64,000 nt of DNA from Bacilli bacterium (GCA_012838505.1 DUPD01000048.1:1-64000); one strand, 5' to 3'. Shown: positions 20,533 to 31,650, numbered from the stretch's first letter. The notes: generated by a model not told the origin, from the sequence alone. Numbers and translations: made by a program.

Positions 20533-20581
20533 TTGACTAGTTTGTTTTTTAGTGTTTAAATAATAGGTGAAAGCGTTTGCA
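20533..20581 (+). promoter_or_regulatory. Amylase promoter with overlapping cre box
   Basis: A TTGACT -35 (20533-20538), 18 bp, then TAAATA as -10. TGAAAGCGTTTGCA (20568-20581) overlaps the expected start point and matches the cre consensus with one mismatch. This is the amyE-like arrangement for glucose repression. Confidence 0.65.
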
Positions 20582-20598
20582 TGTAGTCAAAAGGAGTG

Positions 20599-21730
20599 AT
20601 GCTTTTAGATGTTAATTATTCACAAGAGGTAATCTATCAAATCGTAACTGACAGATTCAAAGATGGTGATCCATCAAACAATCCATCAGGGGAATTATTT
20701 AGTTCAGACTGTTCAGATTTAACTAAATACTGCGGTGGTGACTGGCAAGGTATTATTGAAGAAATTGAGAGTGGTTATTTACCTGATATGGGAATCACAA
20801 CTCTTTGGATTTCGCCACCTGTTGAAAATGTTTTTGGACTTCATCCAGAAGGTTTCTCTTCATATCATGGCTATTGGGCACGAGATTTTAAAAGACCAAA
20901 TCCATTTATGGGTGATCTTAATGACTTTACTCAATTAATTAATACTGCACATACCCACGATATAAAGATCGTTATTGATTTTGTTCCTAACCATACTTCT
21001 CCAGTCGACATCGAAGATGGTTCACTTTATGATGATGGCGATTTATTAGGAAATTACTCAAATGATCAAAATGATTATTTTTATAAAAAATGGTGGTTCT
21101 GATTTTTCGAGTTACGAAGATGGTATATACCGAAATTTATATGATCTTGCAAGTTTAAACCTACACAATCCAGTAATAGATGCCTATTTAAAAGATGCCA
21201 TTCGAATGTGGCTCGACTTAGGAGTAGACGGAATTAGAGTGGATGCTGTTGCCCATATGCCACTAGGTTGGCAAAAGACCTTTACTGACACCATCTATCA
21301 CCATAATCCTGTTTTTATATTTGGGGAGTGGTTTACAAGCACTGAAGGAAGCGACGAATTCCATCACTTCGCTAATCATAGCAGCATGAGTGTACTTGAT
21401 TTTAGATTTGCTCAGGTTGTTCAACAAGTTCTTAGAAATAATCAAGGTACGATGTATGATCTATCTAACATGCTCATAAGTACGGAGGCTCAATATGACC
21501 ATGCCCATGAACAAGTGACTTTTATCGATAACCATGACATCAAGAGGAGTCCCAACTATATATTATGGAACTGAAGCCTATCTAACTGGTGAAGGTGATC
21601 CGAATAACAGGAAAATGCTTGATACCTTTGACCAAACAACAACTGCATATCAAGTCATTCAAAAACTCGCCCCATTACGAAAATTAAACAACGCTCTCTC
21701 ATTTGGCGATACAACAGAAGGAAATCCAAA
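20599..21730 (+). pseudogene. Decayed secreted alpha-amylase/CGTase-type GH13 gene
   Basis: Three overlapping ORFs make up one GH13 gene. Lesions, in order: no signal peptide (coding begins at [16 protein letters not shown] right after the ribosome site); a +1 shift in an A6 run near 21090 (YKKWW instead of YKNGGSDF); a deletion after FIDNHDI that joins it out of frame to [13 protein letters not shown] near 21540, removing roughly 25 codons by comparison with relatives; and loss of the C-terminus after ALSFGDTTE. Motifs [19 protein letters not shown] and GEWF remain. The promoter and cre box persist and may now serve the lipoprotein amylase downstream. Confidence 0.85.
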
Positions 21731-21810
21731 TAGATTCTCTAGCTGTCCGGATCAACTGGAAATTCTATTGGAAAGAGCTCTTACTACTATTATACGAGGA
21801 GGTTATTACA

Positions 21811-23820
21811 ATGAAAAGATCTTTTTTGTTAGCAATTATTTTGCTCATTGGAATGCTACTCTTTGGTTGTTCATCTTCAAAAGATGAGGACGTAGCTCTT
21901 GATGAGAATGTAGCCATTGATGAGGGTACGATCGAAGAAGATACTCCTGATCAGACAGCGATTGCTTTAGCAGATCTAGAACAAAATATAGATTGGGCGC
22001 AAGAATCAATTTTTTATCAAGTTTTTGTAAGAAGTTTTTATGATGGCAATGAAGATGGGATTGGGGATTTTGTTGGTTTAGAAGAAAAACTTCCCTATAT
22101 TAAAGAATTGGGAGCTAATGCAATTTGGTTAATGCCAATCAAAGACTCAGCTTCATATCATGGATACGACGTTATTGATTATTATAATGTCGAATCTGAT
22201 TATGGAACAATGGAAGAATTCGAGAGTTTAATTGAGACTGCTCATAGTTTAGATATGAAGGTCATTATTGATTTCGTTGCTAACCATACTTCTAGTGACC
22301 ACCAGTGGTTTCAAGATGCATTAGAAAATCCTGATAGCCCATATCGAGATTACTATATTTGGGAAGATCATCCTTCTTATCAAGGACAAGAGCCCAATGG
22401 TGAGCATGGCTGGCATGAGGAGAATGGTCAAATATACTCCGGTCATTTTAGTGTAGATATGCCTGACTTAAATTACGATCATCCAGAAGTAAGAGAAGAA
22501 ATTAAAAATATCGCCAGTTTTTGGCTTGATAAAGGGGTTGACGGTTTTAGATTAGATGCAGTAGCTGATATCTATGATGATCGAAACCAAACAATTGAGT
22601 GGTGGCGTGATTTTAACGCTCATGTGAAATCCAAAGACCCTGAAGCATTCGTTGTTGGCGAAACATGGTATCACAGCTGGGATGACATTAGTTTTTACTA
22701 CAGCGCGCTTGAATCAAACTTCAATTTTGTTTTAACCGAAGAAATTATTGGGATGGCAAATGGAATGACACGCGACATAATTACTGAGTTAACAAATGCG
22801 CTACAAATTTATCAAAGAGCCTCCAATGCACGGGGAAATACTCCTGTGATTGATTCGATAATGATCGGTAATCACGACATGGACCGTGTGATCACTAGAC
22901 TGGATAATGACGAACGAAAAGCAAAACTTGCAGCAAATTTATTATTTACATTACCAGGTACTCCATTTATCTATTATGGTGATGAATTAGGCCAAGAAGG
23001 GCAACAACCTGATGATAATCGTCGTGAACCTTTTGATTGGTATGCTGAGGCAGATGGCGAAGGAATGACCCGAATGGACAACAAGTTTTTTAATGATAGC
23101 CACTTTACTCAACCAAATGACGGCATCTCGTTAGAAGAACAAATAGACAACGAAGGCAGTATGTATGAGCATTACAAGATGCTCATTCAAATTCGTCGAG
23201 AACATCCTATGCTCTTCACAGGTCAATATGAGTCATTTGATACGGAATTTGGTACCTATGGTTATACGGTTAATGCCGACAATACAAGTAATCAATTAGC
23301 CATCGTTCATAATCAACGTGATGAGACGCGAACAGTAAATGTAGTCGTTGATGAGGTATCAGAGCTTCTTAGCGGAGAAAAATATAATGAAGGTGATGTA
23401 ATTGAGTTAGGTCCATACCAATCAATCATTCTCCTATCAGATAAAGGAATGATCCCAATTGAAGAAGTAGAACCTGAAATTCCTGATGAAGACTATACAG
23501 TTACGTTCCAGGTTTCTGTTCCTGATAGCACCCCTGATGAAGACATTTATCTGGTTGGCGATTTTAATGGGTGGAATGAAGCAGATGAGACACTCATTTT
23601 AGAACAAGTCGATGATTATTTATATGAAATAGCAATCGATGGGCAAGCTTTTGAAATGATTGAATATAAGTTCACCCGTGGTTCATGGGATCGACGAGAA
23701 CAAAACAGTTTAGGACAAGATTTAATTGGCGAACGTCAAACTCAAAACAGAATCTTTACTTTTGATCAAGATGAGCACACAGAAGAAATAGTGATTGAAA
23801 AATGGGCGGACATCGAATAA
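21811..23820 (+). CDS. Lipoprotein alpha-amylase (GH13) with starch-binding domain
   Basis: The real start is the ATG at 21811, after GAGGAGG; the track start lies within the upstream pseudogene. The 669-residue product has a signal peptide with lipobox (MLLFGC), an acidic linker, a GH13 catalytic domain ([36 protein letters not shown]) and, from about residue 565, a C-terminal CBM20/CBM48-like domain ([22 protein letters not shown]). It should be tethered outside the membrane and cut starch or maltodextrins. It lies downstream of the decayed amylase and is followed by a terminator. Confidence 0.88.
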   Translation: MKRSFLLAIILLIGMLLFGCSSSKDEDVALDENVAIDEGTIEEDTPDQTAIALADLEQNIDWAQESIFYQVFVRSFYDGNEDGIGDFVGLEEKLPYIKELGANAIWLMPIKDSASYHGYDVIDYYNVESDYGTMEEFESLIETAHSLDMKVIIDFVANHTSSDHQWFQDALENPDSPYRDYYIWEDHPSYQGQEPNGEHGWHEENGQIYSGHFSVDMPDLNYDHPEVREEIKNIASFWLDKGVDGFRLDAVADIYDDRNQTIEWWRDFNAHVKSKDPEAFVVGETWYHSWDDISFYYSALESNFNFVLTEEIIGMANGMTRDIITELTNALQIYQRASNARGNTPVIDSIMIGNHDMDRVITRLDNDERKAKLAANLLFTLPGTPFIYYGDELGQEGQQPDDNRREPFDWYAEADGEGMTRMDNKFFNDSHFTQPNDGISLEEQIDNEGSMYEHYKMLIQIRREHPMLFTGQYESFDTEFGTYGYTVNADNTSNQLAIVHNQRDETRTVNVVVDEVSELLSGEKYNEGDVIELGPYQSIILLSDKGMIPIEEVEPEIPDEDYTVTFQVSVPDSTPDEDIYLVGDFNGWNEADETLILEQVDDYLYEIAIDGQAFEMIEYKFTRGSWDRREQNSLGQDLIGERQTQNRIFTFDQDEHTEEIVIEKWADIE

Positions 23821-23831
23821 GGCAACATGAA

Positions 23832-23875
23832 TCAACCACCTCATAATTCGAGGTGGTTGATGTTTTAATTTTTTA
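23832..23875 (+). terminator. Terminator after the lipoprotein amylase
   Basis: TCAACCACCTC and GAGGTGGTTGA form a perfect stem, then TGTTTTAATTTTTT. It separates the amylase from the converging sucrose phosphorylase gene. Confidence 0.85.
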
Positions 23876-23880
23876 TTTAC

Positions 23881-25347
23881 CTATAATATATATTCAACCT
23901 GCTCATTTTTACTGTTAATGTAATCAATTTTTGCCTTACCCGATTTCAGATTGACAAACAATGTACAGATCGATGTATTGTTTTCCCACCTTAAACGAAT
24001 TGATTGCTGATCACTTTCAAGAATAGTAAATGTTCCATCAAAGGCTGGATACTCGTTTCTAAAACGAATCAATTTAAGGAGTCTTTTTACAACATCTTTG
24101 TTCAGTGATTCTTCAACTTGTTCAATTGAGAAATTTTCACGATTAATCTCACGCCCATCTCCTGTTTCTTTCATCTTCTCTGCATTATTAGTACCTGCAA
24201 GCAAACCTACATAATAAACTTGCGGAATCCCTGGTACGAAGAACTGAAGCGCACGTGAAGCGATATAAAGATCATCATCTTCATTCAACACTGAATAGTA
24301 GGTACAACGAATTTGGTGAACATCAAACCCATCTTCATCTTTATGTTCATCAGACATAATCAAGCTTAGGTTCGATCCACGACGAACAGTTTCATCAACA
24401 AGGTTCTGAGCTTCTTTCGTATCAATAAGTCCGTCCAAATCTGGCTTAACAGGAATACCGTCATGACAATCCAACATGGTAAATTGGTTTGCCGGACGCT
24501 CTTTCAAGTAATCAATTAATGCGGTTGATTTTTTATTAATCATCGCTTCTAATATTCGATATGGTAAGATAAAATCATAAATCCAGAATCCATGTTCACT
24601 TAATTTAGATTGAATCGTATGGTGGGCATGAACTTCAGGTAATAAAACAATATCGAGCGAGTCTGCTAACTCCTTAATCCAATCTAAAAACTGATAAATA
24701 TCGGGTTCAACAAAGAAACAACTCGTTCCTAATTTCTTAATTACATAACCGATCGCATCTAAGCGAACAATACTCACATTATTTTTCTTGAAATTCTCGA
24801 AAAACTCCGTAAATAAAGCCTTCACTTTCTCTGAGTGAATATCTAAATCAATTTGCTCAGACGGATTTGTTTTACCAAACGTTGTCCACACACGCTCCGT
24901 CTCGCCTGTTGATTCTACAGTAAATGTTGAATAAGGCACTTCTCTACGCAAAAACATTTTGTCAATGTCTTCTTTTCTAGGTTCACCATCAGGCCAAATT
25001 TTATCTAAGGTTAAGAAATAATCGGCATATTCTGATTGACGACCTTGCTTAATAAAATCCTGAAAATACGGTGACTGTTGAGAAATATGATTCACCATTA
25101 AATCTAGTAAGACTGCTCGATCTGTCCCGATACTCCTAATATCTTCCCAGTCACCAAAGGACGGTTCAATTTCTAAATAATTTATTGGGGCAAACCCTCT
25201 GTCTCCCGATGATGGATACGGAGGGAGTATGTGAACACCACCAGTAAATATATCCTTGAAATATTTGTTTAGTAAATAATCTAGTTGTTTCAAGTCACCA
25301 CCCATTGAATCAGGATAAGTAATGAGTTGTACTTCATTCTTCAACAT
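23881..25347 (-). CDS. gtfA: Sucrose phosphorylase (GH13_18)
   Basis: A 488-residue cytosolic phosphorylase that splits sucrose with phosphate into glucose-1-phosphate and fructose. The family start MGGDLKQLDYLL and GGVHILPPYPSSGDRGFAP are clear. The nucleophile Asp lies in VRLDAIGY, the acid/base Glu in LLPEVHAHH, and DCHDGIP is present. It is the last gene of the raffinose operon. The close homologue sucrose-6-phosphate phosphorylase is an alternative, but the ABC uptake route gives unphosphorylated sucrose. Confidence 0.88.
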   Translation of the reverse strand: MLKNEVQLITYPDSMGGDLKQLDYLLNKYFKDIFTGGVHILPPYPSSGDRGFAPINYLEIEPSFGDWEDIRSIGTDRAVLLDLMVNHISQQSPYFQDFIKQGRQSEYADYFLTLDKIWPDGEPRKEDIDKMFLRREVPYSTFTVESTGETERVWTTFGKTNPSEQIDLDIHSEKVKALFTEFFENFKKNNVSIVRLDAIGYVIKKLGTSCFFVEPDIYQFLDWIKELADSLDIVLLPEVHAHHTIQSKLSEHGFWIYDFILPYRILEAMINKKSTALIDYLKERPANQFTMLDCHDGIPVKPDLDGLIDTKEAQNLVDETVRRGSNLSLIMSDEHKDEDGFDVHQIRCTYYSVLNEDDDLYIASRALQFFVPGIPQVYYVGLLAGTNNAEKMKETGDGREINRENFSIEQVEESLNKDVVKRLLKLIRFRNEYPAFDGTFTILESDQQSIRLRWENNTSICTLFVNLKSGKAKIDYINSKNEQVEYIL

Positions 25348-25363
25348 TAAATCTACTCCCTTA

Positions 25364-26320
25364 TCACATATTTATTTCTGATACTAGCAAGTCCCGATAA
25401 TGCGGTAATTCTACAACAGCACCAGTAAACTGTAATTTATATGCACTTGCTAAAAAACCAATTGTTAAAGCTTTCTCTACCGTCTCTCCTAGCGTAATCC
25501 CCGTATAAAATCCAGACCAAAAAGCATCCCCAGCACCAGTCGTATCAATTATTTGCTTTGCCATTGTTTTATAATACGTTTTTTTTCGATTAAGCGAGAC
25601 AATTGCACCATCTTTCCCAAGAGTCATTAAAACAGTCGGACACCCCAGTTGGTGAAATTTCTCAATTTGGTTTTCTGCTGTATCAGGACCAAATAGACGC
25701 TCAGCATCATCTTCCGAGGGCTTGATAACATCCGCCATCCCTATCATTTCTTTCATTACTTCAATACCTTCAACCGGGTTATCCCAAAGCTCGGAATGAT
25801 AATTCGGATCAAAACCAATCAATACATTTTCTTGTTTTGCTAATTTAATTATCTCATAGACAACTTTCCTAGATTCTAATTTTGATAATGGCCACGAAGA
25901 AAAATGGATTATTTTAGTTTGCTTAATCGATTCACTTAATTGATCTGTTAATTTAATTTGATAATCACTGCCACGATAAAAGATCGGAATAGGAGTTTCT
26001 TTACTTTTATTTAAAACAACCATACTTGTAGATCGTGAGCTACGTTGAATTAACTCCGTATTAACTGATTGTTTGTTTAAATGATTTATTAAAAAATCAC
26101 CAAAAACATCATCACCAACAGCAGACACTAGTTTAGATTTTGCACCTAACCGATTAACATTCATACATATATTTGCAGGAGAACCACCAAAATACGCTTG
26201 GAACTTATTATTATCAATTATATTTAGATAGCTGTCTGAAATCATATCAACAAGAAGTTCCCCAATAGACAGCACATCAATCGGTGCATCTTTTAGTTGA
26301 AAAGGTTGATCCAGTTGCAT
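25364..26320 (-). CDS. PfkB-family fructokinase
   Basis: A 318-residue ribokinase-family sugar kinase. The N-terminal DVLSIGELLVDM, a substrate region YFGGSPANICMNV and the C-terminal signature DTTGAGDAFWSGF with the catalytic Asp are all present. In this operon it should phosphorylate the fructose released by sucrose phosphorylase. It lies between the alpha-galactosidase and phosphorylase genes with short gaps. Confidence 0.87.
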   Translation of the reverse strand: MQLDQPFQLKDAPIDVLSIGELLVDMISDSYLNIIDNNKFQAYFGGSPANICMNVNRLGAKSKLVSAVGDDVFGDFLINHLNKQSVNTELIQRSSRSTSMVVLNKSKETPIPIFYRGSDYQIKLTDQLSESIKQTKIIHFSSWPLSKLESRKVVYEIIKLAKQENVLIGFDPNYHSELWDNPVEGIEVMKEMIGMADVIKPSEDDAERLFGPDTAENQIEKFHQLGCPTVLMTLGKDGAIVSLNRKKTYYKTMAKQIIDTTGAGDAFWSGFYTGITLGETVEKALTIGFLASAYKLQFTGAVVELPHYRDLLVSEINM

Positions 26321-26327
26321 TATATGA

Positions 26328-28526
26328 TCACCCCCCTAATTTAACCTCAATCAAACGATACATTGTACTTTTAAAATCATGATCAGCATACGGGACGTTT
26401 AAACCTATACTCATTAAACTGTCCCCACTAAAGACCTCACCTGTTTCTATAATCTGATAATCCTTATTTTCATCCAATCCAGCTAACTTGACCGCATGAA
26501 ACGGTCCGTTTGCTTCGGCAAGAACATGAACATAAATAAAAACTGCTTGAGATTTTGCTTGATTTACATGAATAGAGCCATAACGTCCTTCTTCAAACGG
26601 GCTTAACAATCGATAATGATCTCCGTATTGAACAGTTTCGCGAATTGACTTATATAAATCAACTTGCTCCTTAATCCCTTTAATCTCTTGATCAGACAAT
26701 TTCGTCACATCAAGTTCATAACCTAAATTACCATCCATCGCCACGTGCCCTCTTGTTTGAAGAGGCGTTATCCGACCAACTTGATGATTCGGTACCTCTG
26801 ACACGTGAGATCCTATTGAACTGGTTGGATAAACAAGACTCGTTCCATATTGAATGCGTAAACGTGAGACTGCATCGGTGTTATCACTTGTCCATGTTTG
26901 TGGCATATAATGAAGCATACCGGGATCAAAACGTCCCCCGCCACCCGAGCAACTTTCAAAAAGAATCTCAGGAAAACTTGTCGTAATCGTCTCCATCACA
27001 TAATATAGCCCTAGCATATAACGATGAGCTACTTCTTTTTGTTGATCCTCTCCCCAGTAACTCGATCCAATTTCCGTCATGTTTCTATTCATGTCCCATT
27101 TTACATAACTAATTGGAGCAGATTTTAAAATTTTAGAGATACGTTCAATAATTTCATCACAAACATCTGGACGAGAGAAGTCAAGCACTAACTGATTACG
27201 ACTTTCAGATCGCCTTCGATTAGGAACATGTAAACACCAATCAGGATGCTCTTTATATAATTCACTTTCTGGGGAAACCATTTCTGGTTCAAACCAAAGG
27301 CCAAATTGCATTCCTAATTCATTAATTTTTTCTGCGAGATGCTTCAAGCCATTTGGTAATTTAGCTTCATCAACCACCCAATCCCCTAATGAAGTAAAAT
27401 CATCATCTCGCTTTCCAAACCAACCATCATCAAGAACAAATAATTCTATTCCAGCTTCATTTGCCTTGGTAGCAATTTCTAAGATTTTCTCTTCATTAAA
27501 GTCGAAGTAAGTTGCTTCCCAATTATTAATTAAGATCGGTCTAACTTTATCACGATGAATACCACGAACTAATCGCCGACCATACAATTGATGATAAGTT
27601 TTTGACATATCACCTAAACCTTTATCCGTATAAACCATTACAACTTCTGGTGTTTGAAATGTCTCGTCATTTTGTAACAACCATTCAAAATCAAAATCAT
27701 TAATGCCCATAACAACACGTGATTGACTCGTCTGATCTACCTCAACCTCAGCTTTAAAGTTACCACTATACACAAAACTGAATCCGTAAACTTCTCCATT
27801 TCGTTCAGTTGTTTCTTTTCTCACCAATGCGATAAACGGATTTTGGTGGTGACTACTTGAACCACGACGACTTTCTACACTTTGCATACCACGTCGTAAA
27901 GGTAAACGTTCAATATCACGTTCACGTACGTGAGCTCCAGGCAAATTAATCATTTCAAAATCAGTATCCCTAAAGTCCATACTCATGGATGCTACTTTAG
28001 ATAACCTCAACTTTTGTGTACCTTTATTTTCAAAGTGAACAGAACGTGTCATTGCATTTACATTATTAAATACGGTATAGGTAAGCGTGACATGCAAATT
28101 TGTCAGCTCATCACGTAAATAGAGATAAAGCGTATCCGCTTCAGACTCATCCTCAATATACGTCGCAGGAAGGCCTTGAAGCTTTTCCTTACCTTTTTTA
28201 ATTTCGTGATCTAAATAACGTAAATCAGTAATTCGACCGCCATCTTCTGTTTCAATCTGAACTGCCGGAGTACGGAAGTCAGTATTACCATATGCAGGAT
28301 ACTCCTGTGGTAATGTGTCTAATGAGAACGTTCGATCTTCTTTATTAGGATTCCCACTAAATCCACGATCAATATATCTTAACGAACGCGGCATCGAAGT
28401 TGAACGAACCCGCTTCCCCCAGTATAGATGCGCTAAGTAGCCATCATTAACAATTTGAAATATATAACTTGATGATTTTGACTGTAAATGGAACATTTTC
28501 GTTTCATGATCAAAATAGATTGCCAT
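26328..28526 (-). CDS. aga: Alpha-galactosidase (GH36)
   Basis: A 732-residue GH36 enzyme, the usual length for Aga/MelA-type cytosolic alpha-galactosidases. The barrel is marked by FVLDDGWFGKRDDD. The nucleophile Asp lies in YVKWDMNRNMTE and the acid/base Asp in WTSDNTDAVSRLRIQYG. No signal peptide. It should cut raffinose, melibiose or stachyose after uptake, passing sucrose to the phosphorylase. It follows the permease genes in one operon. Confidence 0.92.
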   Translation of the reverse strand: MAIYFDHETKMFHLQSKSSSYIFQIVNDGYLAHLYWGKRVRSTSMPRSLRYIDRGFSGNPNKEDRTFSLDTLPQEYPAYGNTDFRTPAVQIETEDGGRITDLRYLDHEIKKGKEKLQGLPATYIEDESEADTLYLYLRDELTNLHVTLTYTVFNNVNAMTRSVHFENKGTQKLRLSKVASMSMDFRDTDFEMINLPGAHVRERDIERLPLRRGMQSVESRRGSSSHHQNPFIALVRKETTERNGEVYGFSFVYSGNFKAEVEVDQTSQSRVVMGINDFDFEWLLQNDETFQTPEVVMVYTDKGLGDMSKTYHQLYGRRLVRGIHRDKVRPILINNWEATYFDFNEEKILEIATKANEAGIELFVLDDGWFGKRDDDFTSLGDWVVDEAKLPNGLKHLAEKINELGMQFGLWFEPEMVSPESELYKEHPDWCLHVPNRRRSESRNQLVLDFSRPDVCDEIIERISKILKSAPISYVKWDMNRNMTEIGSSYWGEDQQKEVAHRYMLGLYYVMETITTSFPEILFESCSGGGGRFDPGMLHYMPQTWTSDNTDAVSRLRIQYGTSLVYPTSSIGSHVSEVPNHQVGRITPLQTRGHVAMDGNLGYELDVTKLSDQEIKGIKEQVDLYKSIRETVQYGDHYRLLSPFEEGRYGSIHVNQAKSQAVFIYVHVLAEANGPFHAVKLAGLDENKDYQIIETGEVFSGDSLMSIGLNVPYADHDFKSTMYRLIEVKLGG

Positions 28527-28581
28527 ATCATTTCCTCCCTATATCAACTCTAGATACCACCAAAAATAAAATTAACGGAAA

Positions 28582-29403
28582 TTAACCCTTAACAGCTCCA
28601 GCTGCTAAACCTTTAATAAATGATTTTTGTAAAATTAAAAACAGTGTAACCATTGGTGCCATAGCAATTAGAGCTGCGGCTCCTACTAACTGCAAATTAT
28701 TTGTATTTTCTCCAAAAAAGCTTGATAATGCTACCGTCATTGTCTGAACTGATTTATCTTGCAAGAAGAAGATTGCAAATTGAAAATCATTCCAAATATA
28801 TACACAGGATATTATTAAAATCGTTGCGGTAATTGGTTTTAAGAGCGGAAAAATAACTCTGAAGAAAATATTCATTGTACCTGCTCCATCAATCCTTGCC
28901 GCCTCTTCCAATTCTTTAGGTACTGTCGAACGAATAAATCCAGCATATAGAAAAATAGTTAATGGTAAATATGATGCAACATTATTTAAAACGGCAATCG
29001 TTCTTGTATTCATCATTCCAATGTCTACCACTAATTGATATAACGGCACTAAAGCAGCAAGTGGTGGAATGATCATAATTGAGATAAAGAAAAAGTAGAC
29101 CATCTTATTCAATTTAGTCTGACGACGCGCTAACGGGTATGCCGCTAATGAACCAATAAAAATTAACACGAGCGCCGAGAAAAATGTAATTGTTGTTGTA
29201 TTAAATAATGCTGAACCTAAATTTGCTTTTTCCCAAGCTTCAGAAAAATTCGACCAATTAATTTGATCGGGGAAAAACCACTTAGAACTAAAGTCCCCTC
29301 TTTCCTTACTAGCAGTTGTAAGCAAAACATAGAAAGGGATAAAATGAACTATACTGATAACACTTGCTAAAATCGTTAACCATATTTTTGTTGATTTCTT
29401 CAT
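28582..29403 (-). CDS. msmG: Raffinose-type ABC permease (MsmG-like)
   Basis: A 273-residue CUT1 permease with the EAA loop LEEAARIDGAGTMNIFFRVIFPLLKP. It overlaps its partner by one base. Order binding protein, MsmF, MsmG, Aga, kinase, GtfA matches the streptococcal msm (multiple sugar metabolism) operon except for the missing msmK ATPase gene. Confidence 0.87.
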   Translation of the reverse strand: MKKSTKIWLTILASVISIVHFIPFYVLLTTASKERGDFSSKWFFPDQINWSNFSEAWEKANLGSALFNTTTITFFSALVLIFIGSLAAYPLARRQTKLNKMVYFFFISIMIIPPLAALVPLYQLVVDIGMMNTRTIAVLNNVASYLPLTIFLYAGFIRSTVPKELEEAARIDGAGTMNIFFRVIFPLLKPITATILIISCVYIWNDFQFAIFFLQDKSVQTMTVALSSFFGENTNNLQLVGAAALIAMAPMVTLFLILQKSFIKGLAAGAVKG

Positions 29404-30314
29404 TATGCTTCAACCTCCTTGCTCCGGAAATATACTAGGGCACTAAAACTGATAATTAAAATGACTACCATCATTAAGACTCCCTGCGTCGCTGCATATC
29501 CAGCATCTTGTCTTGAAAAGTATAGATTATACATATATGTTGACATTGATTGGGATGCCATACCAGGTCCACCATTCGTTAATGAAATGATTACATCAAA
29601 TAACTTCAATCCACCAATAATATTAATAACCATATTAATCGTAACTGATGGCATTAATAGCGGGAGTGTAATATTTTTAAACTGTTGAAAACGAGATGCA
29701 CCATCAATATTGGCTGCTTCATAATATTCAGTCGAGATACTTTGTAAACCTGCAAGATAAATAATCATTGCAACTCCAACAAATTGGAAAGTATTAACCA
29801 TCACAATGATCCAAATATTCGCATCCGGGTTACCTAATAAATTCATTCGTTCAAACCCTAACCATATAAGAACATCGTTAAAAGCACCGCCTTGATATGC
29901 AAAAAAGAAATACCAAATGTACCCCATAATTAACGGACTAATAATAACAGGCAAATAAATAATTGTTCTAGCAACAGCCTTCATACGAATACTTTGATTT
30001 AATAATAAAGCGTAAAGTAAACCAATAACGTTTTGGAAAATTGTACTACCAACACCATAAAGAAGCGTATTTCTTAATACCAACCATGTATTTGGATCTT
30101 GAAGCATACGTTTATAGTTATCAAGTCCAATAAATTCATATGATTGGGAAAACCCATTCCAGTTAGTCAATGAAATTCTAATACCATCTAAAAAAGGATA
30201 GACAATAAAAAAACTTATTAATAGCAACGCTGGTAAATACATCCACCACAATGATGACTTATCTGAATTGGTTTTCTTCTTGAGTTTATCTAGTTTCCCA
30301 GCCACTTTTATCAC
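29403..30314 (-). CDS. msmF: Raffinose-type ABC permease (MsmF-like)
   Basis: A 303-residue CUT1 permease with a basic N-terminus and the EAA loop [25 protein letters not shown]. It lies between the binding-protein gene and msmG. Confidence 0.87.
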   Translation of the reverse strand: MIKVAGKLDKLKKKTNSDKSSLWWMYLPALLLISFFIVYPFLDGIRISLTNWNGFSQSYEFIGLDNYKRMLQDPNTWLVLRNTLLYGVGSTIFQNVIGLLYALLLNQSIRMKAVARTIIYLPVIISPLIMGYIWYFFFAYQGGAFNDVLIWLGFERMNLLGNPDANIWIIVMVNTFQFVGVAMIIYLAGLQSISTEYYEAANIDGASRFQQFKNITLPLLMPSVTINMVINIIGGLKLFDVIISLTNGGPGMASQSMSTYMYNLYFSRQDAGYAATQGVLMMVVILIISFSALVYFRSKEVEA

Positions 30315-30365
30315 TCCAAATCTTACAACGAGTAAGTAATACCTACTCGTTGTATTTTTTAAAAA

Positions 30366-31619
30366 TTACTCATTTTCAAGCAAGCGTGTATATTCTTTCT
30401 CCATAGTTTCTGATACACCTTCAGGATCTAGTAGACCAGAGATTAATTCCTGAGCAGTTGTACCATAAACATCCCACATCCCACCTGGTAAGAAAACACG
30501 ATCAAAATATGGCTCAACCATAACATCTGCAAACTGATCATAATCTTCTTGGAAGTAAATATCAGGAGTGACTGTCGATAGTCCTGCTGGTAAGTCCATT
30601 CCTTCAGCAAGCTGCTTCGCGATTTCTGGTTGTGCTAAAAAGTCAATAAAGCGTTTTGCTTCATCTACATATTGAGTATCTTTTGAAATAGCAAACGTAT
30701 GACGTTCCCCACCAACCCAACTCATCGGACCACCCTCATGAATTGCCGGCAAAGGCATAACACCGACTTCTATATCTTCATTTAACTCATGAATAGATAT
30801 AGCTGGCATTGTACCAGAAACAAAAGCAATTTTATTTTGTGCAAAGAGTTCAGCTCGTTCGTGAGTTTGTGCAGATAAAATATCAGGATTCAGCAAACCT
30901 TCTTCATGCATCATTAAAAAGTTCTCTGGTAGATAAGTGTAATTATCCCAATTAAACGATCCATCTAATAACTCTGCTGAATAATCATGATCTTCTGCTG
31001 TAATGAGTAACTGCGTCGACATTAAATCAAAGAAATACCCTAAAGCATAACGATCTGAACCCTCAAACCATAAAGGTGTGACCTCTCCGTCAGTAGTATC
31101 ACGAATTTGCTTCAATACATCTATAAACTCATCAAACGTAGTCGGTACATCAATCCCTAAGTCCTCTAGTAATGACTTGTTATAAGTAAGTCCATCCTTC
31201 GCTTGATTGATTGGATAAGCATATACCTTACCATCTTCATCCGTAAAAATAGATTCTAAAGCTGGATCTAAATCCGCCACCCAATCCATATCGCGTAAAT
31301 CCATTGTATATTCACCATAACGATTTACAGCCCATCCATGAGTGTCGAACAAATCAGGCATATCATTTGCAGCCATTTTAACACGTAGCATACTTTCGTA
31401 TTCTGTTGTCGGTAAGTTAACATCAATTTTTATATCTGAATTTTCCTCTTCAAACTGTGCAACCACATCATTTAAAGCAGCTTGTTCAACTTCATTAGTT
31501 ATGGTTGAAAAAAGTGTTAGCTCAACAACCTCTTTACTAGATGTGTTATCGTTTCCACATGCCACCAAAGTTAGAACTGTCAACATTAATACAACAAATT
31601 CTTTTAAATATTTTCTCAT
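30366..31619 (-). CDS. msmE: Raffinose-type ABC substrate-binding lipoprotein
   Basis: A 417-residue family 1 solute-binding lipoprotein with lipobox LTLVAC. First gene of the raffinose operon, with AGGAGG before the ATG and a perfect cre/LacI-type operator in the leader. Raffinose-family oligosaccharides are the likely ligands given the downstream GH36 and sucrose phosphorylase. Confidence 0.87.
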   Translation of the reverse strand: MRKYLKEFVVLMLTVLTLVACGNDNTSSKEVVELTLFSTITNEVEQAALNDVVAQFEEENSDIKIDVNLPTTEYESMLRVKMAANDMPDLFDTHGWAVNRYGEYTMDLRDMDWVADLDPALESIFTDEDGKVYAYPINQAKDGLTYNKSLLEDLGIDVPTTFDEFIDVLKQIRDTTDGEVTPLWFEGSDRYALGYFFDLMSTQLLITAEDHDYSAELLDGSFNWDNYTYLPENFLMMHEEGLLNPDILSAQTHERAELFAQNKIAFVSGTMPAISIHELNEDIEVGVMPLPAIHEGGPMSWVGGERHTFAISKDTQYVDEAKRFIDFLAQPEIAKQLAEGMDLPAGLSTVTPDIYFQEDYDQFADVMVEPYFDRVFLPGGMWDVYGTTAQELISGLLDPEGVSETMEKEYTRLLENE

Positions 31620-31636
31620 TTTTTAGCCTCCTACTT

Positions 31637-31650
31637 TGTAAGCGTTATCA
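31637..31650. promoter_or_regulatory. cre box / LacI-family operator before msmE
   Basis: TGTAAGCGTTATCA matches TGWAANCGNTNWCA at all positions. It lies 18 nt upstream of the msmE start codon, inside the leader. CcpA is the first candidate, and the divergent LacI regulator could use the same kind of palindrome. Confidence 0.75.

Noticed and set aside
21703-21810. Track start for the lipoprotein amylase
   Set aside because: The first 36 codons are out-of-frame pseudogene sequence; the lipoprotein signal begins at 21811 after GAGGAGG.
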